Made by a program: the position numbers and the translations under genes
The notes under the pieces: model-generated
Databases searched by the model: none
Told to the model about the DNA's origin: nothing
Seen by the model: the letters and a program-made list of their open reading frames with translations, nothing else
Source of the DNA: Muribaculaceae bacterium
GTDB lineage: Bacteria; Bacteroidota; Bacteroidia; Bacteroidales; Muribaculaceae
Assembly (NCBI GenBank): GCA_009775365.1
Contig: VSPM01000003.1
Coordinates: 34,873-98,872 of the forward strand
Length of the DNA stretch: 64,000 bases
Direction of reading: 5' to 3'
Part shown: piece by piece, positions 26,636 to 35,974 of the stretch
How the letters are laid out: each line of letters begins with the position of its first letter
How positions within the stretch are numbered: position 1 is the first letter of the stretch

Positions 26636-28660
26636 TCAGCCGCCGAACTGCTCCGGATAAATCACAACAAGGTTATTGCGAGCAAAATTGCGGCTCAGAT
26701 AAGCCGGAAGGCTCTCCAAATCACCCGAATGGGAAATCGACCCTTTGCGCGCGCCAACCACCATCAGCAGGTCTTCGTCTTCTATCTCTGCTGAATGAAG
26801 AATAAAGTCATCCCAGTTATGAAGCTCCCTATACTCATGTCTGATGGCGAAATGCTCGTCTTCCAGCACATTCCTGATAAAATTTGATGTTGCAGGATAG
26901 GCCATGAATATAACCTTGCAGGCGAGTTGGCTTGCAAGATTGCCAACTCTCTCCACCCAGGTCTGAAAGCCTGTTTCATATTCCGCCTTGTCTGGCACAA
27001 GCACCATAAGGCGGGCAAGAGTGTCAACCGGTATGAAACAGCGGCTCATGAATATCATCTTGTTGGTTGACTGCAATAGCTGCTCGATCATGGAGCCATA
27101 GAAAGTGTCGACCACATTCGATTTCCTGTGCAGACCTATCATTATATCGCTGGCCCTGTTCTGCTTGATTTCATTTGTGACTCCGGCCACTACATTCACG
27201 TCATACCGCTCTATGTCTTTCACCTCTATATCTACTGCCTGCGCCGCAGCCACAGCCGAACGCAGGGCATTACGCCCCATCTCCACTACGCGGGCATCGT
27301 CGGAATTGCGCACAAACAGCACCGTCACTTCGTTTTGATTGCGACGGTTGCGCATGAGCAACGCCATGCGCATAAGGCCTTCGGCTGTCACGGGGTTTGC
27401 CACGGCTACAAGCTGACGGGCATATTCACCGGGCACCCTATCCCCTTCCGATTTAAGCTCCGCCTCTGTGCGCTCGATGCGAAGACGTTTTGTGGCTCTC
27501 TGAGTAACCACCGACGACACAATGCAACTCACAAGAATCATCAACACGGCACCGTTCATCATATCTTCAGAGAGCAACCCGTGCTGATAGCCTATCATGG
27601 TGGCGGCTATGGTGGCGGCGGCCTTGCCGGATGTCAACCCGAACATTATCTCCCTGTCAGTCTTTCCAAAGCCAAACAACCTGGCTCCTATATAGGCTGA
27701 AATCCATTTCGACGATGTGGCCACAACCACCATGTTCAATGCCACCCATCCCACATTCCAGCTCTTGAAAATGACATGAACGTTGATAAGCATACCTACG
27801 CCTATCAGGAAATAGGGTATGAAAATGGCATTTCCAACAAACTTGATGCGCCCCATAAGACCGGAACGGTCGGGAATAAAGCGATTGAGTATCAGTCCGG
27901 CATAGAAGGCGCCGAGAATTGCCTCAAGCCCTATCAGCTGCGCAAACATTGAAGCGATGAACACCATTGCCAACACATAGATGAACTGGCTTACCTGGTC
28001 GCTGATTTTTCTGAAGAAATATTTTGTAGCCCATCTGAAAGAGAATCCCACCAACACGGCATACACAACCATCAGAGCCACAAGAATAAACAGTTTTCTA
28101 TAACTGAATCCTCCCGATTCAGTGGCTGTCACGACTCCGGCAAGAGCAAGGAGGGCAAGGAGCACAGTCACAATAGTGGCACACACGGCAATCACGGCAG
28201 CTTTTGCGTTCTGAAGGCCGAACTTGCTGACTATTGGATATGAAATAAGGGTGTGAGACGCATACATGGTGGCTATCAGAACACATGTGGCCCATGACGA
28301 CCCGAATGCAAAACGTGAGCCTATGATGCCCGCAGCCATCGGAATCACGAACGTTATAAGCCCGAATGCCACACCCCTGTTAAGATTCCGCTTCAAATGG
28401 AACATGTCTATTTCCACAGCGGCAAGAAACATGAGATAAAGGATTCCAACCTGCCCGAAAATCTCGAAACTCGCGTCGCGGGCAAGGATGTTGAATCCAT
28501 ATGGGCCTACAACCACGCCCGAAAGAATAAGCCCCACGATCTGAGGAATCCCGACTCGCTTGAACACCAGGGGGCAAATCAGGATTATGAGCAGAACCAG
28601 CAGGAATATCATAACCGGCTGGGTGAGCGGCAGGTTCAATATGGAAAGAGGAAGATTCAT
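26636..28660 (-). CDS. CPA2-type cation:proton antiporter with C-terminal universal-stress-like region
   Basis: A 674-residue antiporter of a different subtype from the one at 23.6 kb. About 12 N-terminal helices include FKRVGIPQIVGLILSGVVVGPYG and LEAILGAFYAGLILNRFIP, with an ISYPIVSKFGL segment. The C-terminal 270 residues are soluble and contain UspA-like segments (LAVANPVTAEGLMRMALLMR and MIGLHRKSNVVDTFYGS), a fusion that is common in Bacteroidetes. It ends the operon isoprenyl synthase-tatD-antiporter, overlapping tatD by 4 bp (ATGA). Substrate cation is unknown. Confidence 0.88.
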   Translation of the reverse strand: MNLPLSILNLPLTQPVMIFLLVLLIILICPLVFKRVGIPQIVGLILSGVVVGPYGFNILARDASFEIFGQVGILYLMFLAAVEIDMFHLKRNLNRGVAFGLITFVIPMAAGIIGSRFAFGSSWATCVLIATMYASHTLISYPIVSKFGLQNAKAAVIAVCATIVTVLLALLALAGVVTATESGGFSYRKLFILVALMVVYAVLVGFSFRWATKYFFRKISDQVSQFIYVLAMVFIASMFAQLIGLEAILGAFYAGLILNRFIPDRSGLMGRIKFVGNAIFIPYFLIGVGMLINVHVIFKSWNVGWVALNMVVVATSSKWISAYIGARLFGFGKTDREIMFGLTSGKAAATIAATMIGYQHGLLSEDMMNGAVLMILVSCIVSSVVTQRATKRLRIERTEAELKSEGDRVPGEYARQLVAVANPVTAEGLMRMALLMRNRRNQNEVTVLFVRNSDDARVVEMGRNALRSAVAAAQAVDIEVKDIERYDVNVVAGVTNEIKQNRASDIMIGLHRKSNVVDTFYGSMIEQLLQSTNKMIFMSRCFIPVDTLARLMVLVPDKAEYETGFQTWVERVGNLASQLACKVIFMAYPATSNFIRNVLEDEHFAIRHEYRELHNWDDFILHSAEIEDEDLLMVVGARKGSISHSGDLESLPAYLSRNFARNNLVVIYPEQFGG

Positions 28661-29421
28661 ATTTTAAATATTTCGCGTGCGCTGCAGTCTGTGGCATGCT
28701 CCACCTCATCGGGGCTTATGCCTAAAACCTCAGCCACTTTGTCTCTGACGCAACAAAGAAACGAACTTTCATTGCGCTTGCCCCTGTGGGGCACCGGAGC
28801 AAGATATGGGGAATCGGTCTCAAGCAAAACATGCAGAAGACCTATTTCAGGGATAGCTTCCCGCAGAGAGGCGGCATTCTTAAACGTAACTACACCATTG
28901 ATGCCGAACATGGGTGAACATGCCTCTCTTATCAGCTTCACGTCTTCTTTGCTTCCTGTGAAACTGTGGAACACCAAGGGGGCTTCCGGTTTAACTTCAG
29001 AAATCACCTGAACAGTGTCGGCAAGAGCCTCCCTGCAATGTATTATCACCGGCAAATGAAGGCGAGAGGCTATCCTCAGCTGACGGGCAAACGCTTTCAA
29101 CTGGTCGTCGCGTCGCGATTTATCCCAATATAGGTCAACACCTACCTCTCCCACCGCAACATAGCCACCATTCATCAACTCCTTCTCCATGTCATCTACG
29201 ATTGCCTCCCAGCCTTCACCCACTTCTGTGGGATGAAGGCCGAGGGCCATAGACGTGTTTTCGGGAAACCTTGAATGAAGAGCCTTCATTGGCTCCATTG
29301 TGGAAGCATCTACATTGGGCAGGATAAGATGGCCCACTCCTGAGGCGATGGCACGCACAACAGTTTCGTCGCCACCGTCAGAAAATTCATTAAGATAAAG
29401 ATGAGTGTGAGTGTCGATCAT
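28657..29421 (-). CDS. TatD family hydrolase (metal-dependent DNase-like)
   Basis: A 254-residue TIM-barrel metallohydrolase. The N-terminal DTHTHLYL supplies the two metal-binding His, EVGVDLYWDK the metal Glu, and IIHCREAL and VFHSFTGSK the further His residues; LLETDSPYLAPVPHRGKRNE near the C-terminus contains the conserved Asp and is the family signature. TatD proteins are reported 3'-exonucleases and DNA-repair or quality-control enzymes. It overlaps both neighbours by 4 bp, so all three genes are translationally coupled. Confidence 0.92.
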   Translation of the reverse strand: MIDTHTHLYLNEFSDGGDETVVRAIASGVGHLILPNVDASTMEPMKALHSRFPENTSMALGLHPTEVGEGWEAIVDDMEKELMNGGYVAVGEVGVDLYWDKSRRDDQLKAFARQLRIASRLHLPVIIHCREALADTVQVISEVKPEAPLVFHSFTGSKEDVKLIREACSPMFGINGVVTFKNAASLREAIPEIGLLHVLLETDSPYLAPVPHRGKRNESSFLCCVRDKVAEVLGISPDEVEHATDCSAREIFKI

Positions 29422-30386
29422 TTTTTTCTGCCGATAAGTTTTTCGGCAAGTTTTCTGAAAGCCTCCTTCTCCTCTTCTCCAAGCGATGTAGAGTTGAGAG
29501 CCTTCAGGGCTTTTGCTGAGTAATGCCCTACCGCCTTCTTACATTTTTCACTCATCCCGAGTTTTTCATAAAGACGGGTCACTGTCTTGACACGCATCTC
29601 TCCCGGAGCGATATTGAACGCAGTGTGAAGAGCCTCGACGGTTTTGCCACCCTCTTCAAAGGCTGCAACATACAGATAGGTCTTTTTTCCATTCATAATG
29701 TCGCCGCCAATCGGCTTGCCGAATGTTGTTGCATCGCCAAACGTGTCGAGCCAGTCATCCTGAATCTGGAATGCAAGCCCCGTCATCACGCCAAATTCAT
29801 ACATGGCCTGAGCATCTTTCCCGCTTGCACCTCCAATTATTGCGCCTATCTTGACAGCTGCGCCAAGAAGAGAGCCGGTCTTGCCCTCAATCATTTCGAG
29901 ATATTCATTGAGGCTAATCTTCTCCGAGGTCTCGAAATCCATGTCGAGCCGCTGCCCTTCATAAAGTTTCAAAGCCATGTCGTTGAAAGTGTCTGTCACC
30001 ATTCTCAGTTTGCTGTCAGGCACGTCAGCCACAAACTTAGTGGCCAGTGTGAGCATGGTGTCGCCTGATAGAATCGCCGTGTTTTCATCATATTTCTTAT
30101 GCACAGTGGCACGTCCGCGGCGCACATCCGACTTGTCCATCACGTCATCATGAAGAAGCGTGAAATTATGAAAAATCTCTATTCCCAAAGCCTGGCGCAT
30201 AGCCTCTGACGCATTTCCGCCAAAAGCGTCGGCCCCCATGAGGGTGAGCACCGGGCGTATTCTTTTGCCACCTGCCGAGAGCGCATATTCTATCGGCTGA
30301 TACAATGAAGCGAGTTTACCTCCGGGGAATGAGAGAGCGCGGAGTGCGGTTTCCACATCCGCTGAATATTCTGCTATGGTTTTCAT
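29418..30386 (-). CDS. Polyprenyl (isoprenyl) diphosphate synthase
   Basis: A 322-residue trans-isoprenyl diphosphate synthase that extends dimethylallyl or farnesyl diphosphate with isopentenyl diphosphate. The first Asp-rich motif is D80-D81-V-M-D84 (LLHDDVMDKSDVRRG) and the second is FQIQDDWLDTFGD. The GGKRIRP segment at 39-45 binds substrate. Residues directly before the first Asp-rich motif (FHNFTLLH) control chain length, but I cannot assign C15, C20 or longer. First gene of the operon with tatD and an antiporter. Confidence 0.93.
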   Translation of the reverse strand: MKTIAEYSADVETALRALSFPGGKLASLYQPIEYALSAGGKRIRPVLTLMGADAFGGNASEAMRQALGIEIFHNFTLLHDDVMDKSDVRRGRATVHKKYDENTAILSGDTMLTLATKFVADVPDSKLRMVTDTFNDMALKLYEGQRLDMDFETSEKISLNEYLEMIEGKTGSLLGAAVKIGAIIGGASGKDAQAMYEFGVMTGLAFQIQDDWLDTFGDATTFGKPIGGDIMNGKKTYLYVAAFEEGGKTVEALHTAFNIAPGEMRVKTVTRLYEKLGMSEKCKKAVGHYSAKALKALNSTSLGEEEKEAFRKLAEKLIGRKK

Positions 30387-30411
30387 TTCTTGAAAATTGG
30401 ATAATGCTATT

Positions 30412-31011
30412 TTAATTTATTTCTGAGAATGCCTTATACACGTCTTCCGAAAGATCCTTTCCGTGATCAACTTTTAGCACGGTTTTGAATCCCTTAACAA
30501 ATCGCTTGTAGGTGGCGGAATCATCGGCACACGCCTTACGGAATTCCTCTATTTCTCGTTTTATATCTTCCACCGACATTCGGCTTTCTCTTATATGGTT
30601 CACATACTCCAGCCCTAATTCGTAGCCAAGCCTTTTGGAATCAGTCTGTCCGGCCATCATATAGATTTTCATCTTGTCGGAAAGCGGCAGATTCTCAGAA
30701 TAATCTTCAAATTCACGGCTGAACACGATGAGACTCGAGTCGTTAAAATTCTCATATGCATAAGCCACCGCTATGGCAAGCGTGTCGATAGTCTCACCTT
30801 TGTTTTTCCGGAGAGCGGCGTCGCAGATGAAGCGTGCCACAGAATCAGGCGAAACCATTTTCATCATATAAGCCACCTTGGCGGCATCGCCGAGCGAATC
30901 GAAATTGGCCGGCAACCTGTCGGCTGAGGAGTTCTCCTTGTTGCCGCAGCTGCAAAGCAGACAAGCTGCCAAAAGAGCCGCCGACAGCGAGCCTTTGAAG
31001 GCTGATTTCAT
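30412..31011 (-). CDS. Putative lipoprotein, function unknown
   Basis: A 199-residue lipoprotein; start at 31011 (or 31023, giving four extra residues) places the lipobox at Cys22 (LLCSC). A much longer frame reaching 31242 is rejected: it would pass through a promoter-like TAATTTTG box at 31126-31119 and lacks any signal peptide. After the Cys comes GNKENSS, and the rest is helical (residues about 50-199), rich in Asp, Lys and Tyr, with a SDKMKIYMMAGQTDSKRLGYELGLEYV segment. I do not recognise the family. It lies 25 bp upstream of the isoprenyl synthase gene, so it may belong to that operon. Confidence 0.65.
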   Translation of the reverse strand: MKSAFKGSLSAALLAACLLCSCGNKENSSADRLPANFDSLGDAAKVAYMMKMVSPDSVARFICDAALRKNKGETIDTLAIAVAYAYENFNDSSLIVFSREFEDYSENLPLSDKMKIYMMAGQTDSKRLGYELGLEYVNHIRESRMSVEDIKREIEEFRKACADDSATYKRFVKGFKTVLKVDHGKDLSEDVYKAFSEIN

Positions 31012-31118
31012 AATAATAGGCATAACATTATATGTTTCAACCGGTTCTTGCCGGATGAGGTTCTTCCATCCCTTTCCGCACTTCTTATGGAATGTGGAAT
31101 CGGAGCATGAATTTTTCA

Positions 31119-31126
31119 CAAAATTA
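31119..31126 (-). promoter_or_regulatory. Candidate -7 box of the lipoprotein-isoprenyl synthase operon
   Basis: TAATTTTG on the minus strand, exact TAnnTTTG, about 108 bp before the ATG at 31011. The -33 element is not clear. Confidence 0.4.
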
Positions 31127-31247
31127 CAAAAAAATTGCATAAAGTTATTGCCATTCGGAATAAAAGCATTAACTTCGCGGTGTGAAACGCGATTTTTTTG
31201 AATCCCGCATTCACATCTTGCGTTGAAAGACGCGTAAAACATAAATA

Positions 31248-31338
31248 GGAGTGATGCTCGAGTGGCTGAAGAGGCACGCCTGGAAAGCGTGTAGTCGCCA
31301 AAAGCGGCTCCCGAGTTCGAATCTCGGTCACTCCGCCA
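31248..31338 (+). tRNA. tRNA-Ser (anticodon GGA)
   Basis: A class II tRNA: acceptor stem GGAGUGA pairs with UCACUCC, the anticodon stem CACGC/GCGUG encloses the loop CUGGAAA with anticodon GGA, a long variable arm (UAGUCGCCAAAAGCGGCU) follows and the T-arm has GUUCGAAUC. Discriminator G and an encoded CCA are present at the 3' end. It decodes UCC and UCU. Confidence 0.97.
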
Positions 31339-31341
31339 ATT

Positions 31342-31372
31342 AATCCCGCAAGCAGTTTTGCCTGCGGGATTT
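31342..31372 (+). terminator. Terminator of tRNA-Ser
   Basis: AATCCCGCA...TGCGGGATT hairpin immediately after the tRNA, followed by a T run into AATTC. Confidence 0.85.
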
Positions 31373-31398
31373 TTTAATTCGCTAATATCGAATAAGTC

Positions 31399-32076
31399 AT
31401 GAAGAAGTTTTTAATTATATTTGCCGTGCTGCTCGCCTCGCTCCCTGTTTTGGCTCAGAGGAAGAGCGTGTCTATTCTCGGTGATTCATACTCAACTTTC
31501 GAAGGTTTTGTAGAACCGGCCTCAAATGAACTCTGGTATTTCGCAACGCCTGACCCAAATCTAACAGACGTAGATGATGTGAAACAAACATGGTGGCACC
31601 GATTCATAAGTGAAAACGGCTACAAACTGGAGCAAAACAACTCTTATTCCGGGGCAACCATATGCACCACAGGATATAATGGCGATGACTACACTCCTCG
31701 CGCATTCATCACAAGAATGGACAACCTGGGCTCTCCTGACATTATTCTGATATTCGGCGCCACCAACGATTCATGGGCAAACTCTCCTGTCGGCGAGTTC
31801 GCATGGTCAGGCTGGACAAAAGAACAACTGAAATCTTTCCGCCCTGCACTGGCATATATGCTTTCTCACGTAAAAGAGAGATACCCTAACACAGAAATAT
31901 TCTACATCATAAACGATGGATTGAAGCCTGAAATCTCATCTTCTATAACTGAGGCTTGCACCCATTATGGCATTCCTTTTGTTCAACTCCACGGAATCGA
32001 CAAAACAGCCGGCCATCCCAACAAAAAAGGCATGCAACAGATTGCCGAACAAGTTTCAAACGCTATTGGACACTGA
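31399..32076 (+). CDS. Secreted SGNH/GDSL family hydrolase, possible carbohydrate esterase
   Basis: A 225-residue secreted esterase-fold protein. A signal peptide (1-19, ending PVLAQ) is followed by block I ILGDSYSTFEG with nucleophile Ser30, block III IFGATNDSW with the oxyanion Asn, and block V GHPNKKGM with the catalytic His. Such enzymes in xyloglucan and pectin loci remove acetyl groups from sugars. It lies at the edge of the glycosidase cluster, 3 bp from the convergent GH43 gene, so a role in deacetylating plant xyloglucan is an inference from position. Specificity is not shown by sequence. Confidence 0.85.
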   Translation: MKKFLIIFAVLLASLPVLAQRKSVSILGDSYSTFEGFVEPASNELWYFATPDPNLTDVDDVKQTWWHRFISENGYKLEQNNSYSGATICTTGYNGDDYTPRAFITRMDNLGSPDIILIFGATNDSWANSPVGEFAWSGWTKEQLKSFRPALAYMLSHVKERYPNTEIFYIINDGLKPEISSSITEACTHYGIPFVQLHGIDKTAGHPNKKGMQQIAEQVSNAIGH

Positions 32077-32079
32077 TGC

Positions 32080-33684
32080 TTAGTTGCCGCATTTGAATTG
32101 AATATGAGTCAGCGAGCATATGGATTTCCCTTTTTCTGAAGAATCAAATGTGAGATAGACAGGATGTTTTCCTCTCAGCTTTTCAATATTATGAAGAGGA
32201 ATGACCACTTTTTCACTCTTGCCTGCATCTAACCCCGAAGGCAAACTGTATTCTCCAACAGGCATAGCGTCGCCTTTCCACGGGGCCGATGTATAAACAG
32301 CAATCTTGCCGCCAACGCTCTCCGGAATCATATCAAGCACAAGGCTAACACTCTCACAACCTTCAAAACCGTCGAAATTAAAATACTTATATCCCAATAT
32401 TGACCCTGCAGTATTATTTACTACCTTATTGACGTTTATATCTTCACGATATGGGTCTGCAATATCATGGTTTTCTACATATGAAGGCTCAAAATAAGGA
32501 CCTGAATAATTCATGGCGGGATAAGTCTGATATGCAGCCGTCGGGCCTGTGAAATGCGATGCAATAGCGGCAGGATACCTCCTGAACGGATCAAGCCCGG
32601 ATGTCTCAAATCCTTCCGACGTATATTCTCCCTCTGTTATCACGACTTTGCCTCCCGCCCCCGGAGTGACAGCCACCTCTATTGGAGCCACCATCGCCTG
32701 ACGCGCATACTCGTCGAGCCCTGTCTGACGATGATAGAACACCCACCACCTGCCATTAATTTCCACAATGCCTCCATGAGTGTTTCCGTTTGGAGTTGCA
32801 GTCGCCATCGAATTGCCGCAGGCATCGGTGTCTCTACCTCTGCCATCTATTATCACTCCGCCATAAGTGTATGGGCCAAGAGGATTGTCCCCATACGCAT
32901 AGGCAAGTGTATAATTTGACTGCGGAAGGCCAAATTCTCCTTCAGGAGACATCCTGCTATACACAAACACATATTTATCGCCTATCTTGCGAATTGATGA
33001 AGCCTCATAGAAATGGCCGTCGCCTTCAGCTTCAAGGGGCGTAACCATGTCTTCTACAACCTCGCATCCCGGCTTAAGAGTAGACATCGTGGCGGGGTCG
33101 AGCTCTGCCGCATACGATTTCCCCCAACCCCAATATCCATACACTCTGCCATCTTCATCCACAAACACAGCCGGGTCAAAACCAAGCAAACCTATTGTCT
33201 CCCTGCCATTCTCAGGATTCCAGTTTATAACCTCGAAAGGGCCATCCGGCCTGTCTGACCTTGCCGCCATTCCATTACGCCCCCCCTCCTGATTGTTAGG
33301 ATAAAGATAATACTCTTTTTTGCCGTCAGGAAGAATCCGGAGAGCCACATCCGGAGCATAAAGCACATCGCCTCTGCCATCTTCATGTAAAAGATTTCCG
33401 TTTGCATCTCTTTTCGACTCAAAAATCACCCCGTCATATCTCCAAGACTCTAAAGAATCGACAGGTGCTGACCAGACCACAAGGTCTGTGCCACAGTATT
33501 TGTCTCTCAACATATCGTGCGACCCATAGATATAAACCCTCTTTTTACCGGGACAATCAGGATCTTCAAACACATATGGCTCTCCATCAGGAATATGCTC
33601 CCACAATGGCAAATAAGGATTCATGCCTAATGATGACACACACGGCAGAAACGCCACGCACAACGAGATAAACACACTTTTCAT
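32080..33684 (-). CDS. Glycoside hydrolase family 43 protein (arabinofuranosidase/xylosidase)
   Basis: A 534-residue secreted five-bladed beta-propeller enzyme. After a signal peptide (about 1-20), the catalytic acids appear as Asp in EPYVFEDPD, Asp in VLYAPDVALRI (modulator) and Glu in DGHFYEASSIRKIGDKYVF (proton donor), the usual GH43 trio. The C-terminal 150 residues are beta-rich and may be a carbohydrate-binding module. GH43 enzymes of xyloglucan loci release arabinose; xylosidase activity is the alternative. It is separated from the GH3 gene by a 68-bp gap with a hairpin, and is the last gene of the left operon. Confidence 0.9.
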   Translation of the reverse strand: MKSVFISLCVAFLPCVSSLGMNPYLPLWEHIPDGEPYVFEDPDCPGKKRVYIYGSHDMLRDKYCGTDLVVWSAPVDSLESWRYDGVIFESKRDANGNLLHEDGRGDVLYAPDVALRILPDGKKEYYLYPNNQEGGRNGMAARSDRPDGPFEVINWNPENGRETIGLLGFDPAVFVDEDGRVYGYWGWGKSYAAELDPATMSTLKPGCEVVEDMVTPLEAEGDGHFYEASSIRKIGDKYVFVYSRMSPEGEFGLPQSNYTLAYAYGDNPLGPYTYGGVIIDGRGRDTDACGNSMATATPNGNTHGGIVEINGRWWVFYHRQTGLDEYARQAMVAPIEVAVTPGAGGKVVITEGEYTSEGFETSGLDPFRRYPAAIASHFTGPTAAYQTYPAMNYSGPYFEPSYVENHDIADPYREDINVNKVVNNTAGSILGYKYFNFDGFEGCESVSLVLDMIPESVGGKIAVYTSAPWKGDAMPVGEYSLPSGLDAGKSEKVVIPLHNIEKLRGKHPVYLTFDSSEKGKSICSLTHIQFKCGN

Positions 33685-33707
33685 ACCTTTAAGTTAGCAA
33701 CCATGCA

Positions 33708-33741
33708 GAGAAGGGAGAGTTGTTAACTGCTCTCCCTTCTC
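33708..33741 (-). terminator. Hairpin between GH3 and GH43 genes
   Basis: GAGAAGGGAGAG (33708-33719) pairs exactly with CTCTCCCTTCTC (33730-33741). No T run follows on the minus strand, so partial termination or transcript stabilisation between the GH3 and GH43 genes is as likely as full termination. Confidence 0.5.
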
Positions 33742-33752
33742 CTATTGTTATA

Positions 33753-35969
33753 TTATTTTAAACTATATTTGTAATTAAACGAATCAACCGCGCGAATATC
33801 GGCAGATGAAGAACCGATGTAGACCTTGAATTTTCCGGGCTCTGCCACCCATTCATGTTTTTTGTCGTCAAAAAACTTGAGGTCGTCGGGAGTTATTGTA
33901 AATGCCACATCCTTGCTCTCTCCGGGCGCAAGGCTGATTTTGTCGAAATGCTTGAGTTCTTTAACCGGCCTCAACACCGACGCTTTCTCATCTCCGATAT
34001 AGAGCTGCACTATCTCCTTCCCGCCTACAGCTCCTTTGTTGGTTACAGGCACAGTCACAGTAATGGCCTCACCTTCCGACATCTGTTTTGCCGACAACAC
34101 GGGCTTGCCGTATGCGAAAGTTGTGTAGCTAATGCCATGACCGAACGGGAAGAGCGCGGGAATCTTCTTGGTGTCGTGCCAGCGATACCCCACAAGTATG
34201 TCCTCCATATATTTCTGACGCGGGCCATTCTCTGTCTCCACACCCGGATAAGACTCTACACCAAACGAATTAGCACCGCAGTCTTCAAGTTTCACAGGTA
34301 TGGAATACGGCAGTTTACCCGAGGGGTTAACCTTTCCGGCAACCACATCAGCAAGACTTGCCCCTCCCATGGTGCCGAGATAAGACAGATGCAGCACGGC
34401 AGGCACCTTCTCAATCCACGGCATCTCATAAGCGTTGCCTGTGATATTGGCTATCACTATATTGGGATTTGCCTTGATAAGTTCCTCGATGAGTTCGTTC
34501 TGTCCGAAAGGGAGAGAATATTCCCTACGGTCGGTGCTTTCGCAATCCTGCCACGCATTCTTGTTAAGTCCACCCACATATATCACGACATCAGCATCTT
34601 TCGCCATAGCCACGGCCTCAGACCTGAGTTTGTCTAACTCCTCCTGCGGAATCACATCCTCTTTCTCATAAAGAGAGCGTCCGCTTACATAACCTTTGGC
34701 ATATTTCACCTTGTCGCCATACAATGCATGAAGTGCCGACAACGGAGAGACATAATCCTTGACTTTAAGTTCAGAAGAACCGCCACCCTCTGTCAGACAG
34801 CGGGTAGCATTTTCACCCACAACCAAAATGCTATTATACTTATTGCCATCAAGAGGGAGAATCCCTGTGTTTTTCAGAAGCACAATCGATTCGTCGCCGA
34901 TAGCCTTTGCAGCCGCATAATGCTCCGGAGTGCATTTAGAGCCGAAAGGCTTTGATGTGTTCATTGACGTGCGGAATATGAGCCTCAGAATATTTCGGGC
35001 CTTGTCATCGACAGTGCTCATAGGCACTTCTCCGCTTTTAAGCATGTCAAGATAGGGGTCGGCAAGGAAATAATCGTCATATCCGAATTCACTTTCGCTC
35101 GTCAAGCCGTTGGTATACGAACCCATCTCAATGTCAAGTCCGTTAAGCGCGGCCTCCTTAGTGTCATGTGCGCCTCCCCAGTCGGTGATAACCGCACCGT
35201 CAAAGCCCCATTCTCCACGCAAAATATCCTGGAGAAGACGCTCGTTATGGCAACAATGCTGGTCCCACACTTTATTATATGCACCCATAATAGACCATGA
35301 GCCGCCCTCCTGCACTGCCTTCTTAAAAGCCGGGAGATATATCTCATACAACGCTCTGTCGCTTACATCCACATTCACACTGCCTCTCCACTTCTCCTGG
35401 TCGTTGAGAGCAAAATGCTTCACACATGCGGCAACTCCGTTTTTCTGCAGCTCCTGAATGTATGGCACCGCCATCTCGCCGGCAAGATACGGGTCTTCAC
35501 CCATATACTCGAAATTACGTCCGTTAAGAGGTGTGCGGTAAATATTGACACCCGGGCCAAGAAGCACATTCTTGTCGCGATAGCGGGCCTCTTCACCCAC
35601 ACACTTTCCATACAGGGCCGACATCTCGGGATTCCATGTTGCGGCAAGCGCGGTGAGTGCGGGGAAAGCAGTGATAGAGTCGCTTGTCCATCCTGCATAT
35701 CCCCAGTCGTTCCAGTTAATCTCCGCACGCACGCCATGAGGGCCGTCGCTCATTCTCACCTCCGGAATGCCGAGCCGTTCCACACCCTTCGACGTGAACT
35801 TGCTCTGGGCATGGCAAAGCCCGACTTTCTCTTCAAGAGTCATTCTTGAGAGAGCATCCTCCACACGAGCCTCCACAGGCGCATTCGGGTCAAGATATAC
35901 AGGCGTCTCCGCACTCATAGCCATGCCTGTCATGACAGTAACTGTTGTCAAAATATGTTTAATTCTCAT
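33753..35969 (-). CDS. Glycoside hydrolase family 3 beta-glucosidase
   Basis: A 738-residue exported exo-beta-glucosidase with signal peptide (1-20). The TIM-barrel domain contains VKHFALNDQEKWRG (substrate binding) and the nucleophile Asp263 in GFDGAVITDWGG. The alpha/beta sandwich domain with IVLLKNTGILPL follows, and a fibronectin-III-like C-terminal domain (about 640-738, IVQLYIGDE...ADIRAVDSF) closes the protein. It would remove terminal glucose from xyloglucan-derived oligomers. Gap to the GH2 gene is only 5 bp, so both belong to one operon. Confidence 0.94.
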   Translation of the reverse strand: MRIKHILTTVTVMTGMAMSAETPVYLDPNAPVEARVEDALSRMTLEEKVGLCHAQSKFTSKGVERLGIPEVRMSDGPHGVRAEINWNDWGYAGWTSDSITAFPALTALAATWNPEMSALYGKCVGEEARYRDKNVLLGPGVNIYRTPLNGRNFEYMGEDPYLAGEMAVPYIQELQKNGVAACVKHFALNDQEKWRGSVNVDVSDRALYEIYLPAFKKAVQEGGSWSIMGAYNKVWDQHCCHNERLLQDILRGEWGFDGAVITDWGGAHDTKEAALNGLDIEMGSYTNGLTSESEFGYDDYFLADPYLDMLKSGEVPMSTVDDKARNILRLIFRTSMNTSKPFGSKCTPEHYAAAKAIGDESIVLLKNTGILPLDGNKYNSILVVGENATRCLTEGGGSSELKVKDYVSPLSALHALYGDKVKYAKGYVSGRSLYEKEDVIPQEELDKLRSEAVAMAKDADVVIYVGGLNKNAWQDCESTDRREYSLPFGQNELIEELIKANPNIVIANITGNAYEMPWIEKVPAVLHLSYLGTMGGASLADVVAGKVNPSGKLPYSIPVKLEDCGANSFGVESYPGVETENGPRQKYMEDILVGYRWHDTKKIPALFPFGHGISYTTFAYGKPVLSAKQMSEGEAITVTVPVTNKGAVGGKEIVQLYIGDEKASVLRPVKELKHFDKISLAPGESKDVAFTITPDDLKFFDDKKHEWVAEPGKFKVYIGSSSADIRAVDSFNYKYSLK

Positions 35970-35974
35970 TTCTT

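Noticed and set aside
30412..31242. Longer version of the lipoprotein starting at 31242
   Set aside because: It crosses a -7 box and has no signal peptide; the start at 31011 gives a standard lipobox.
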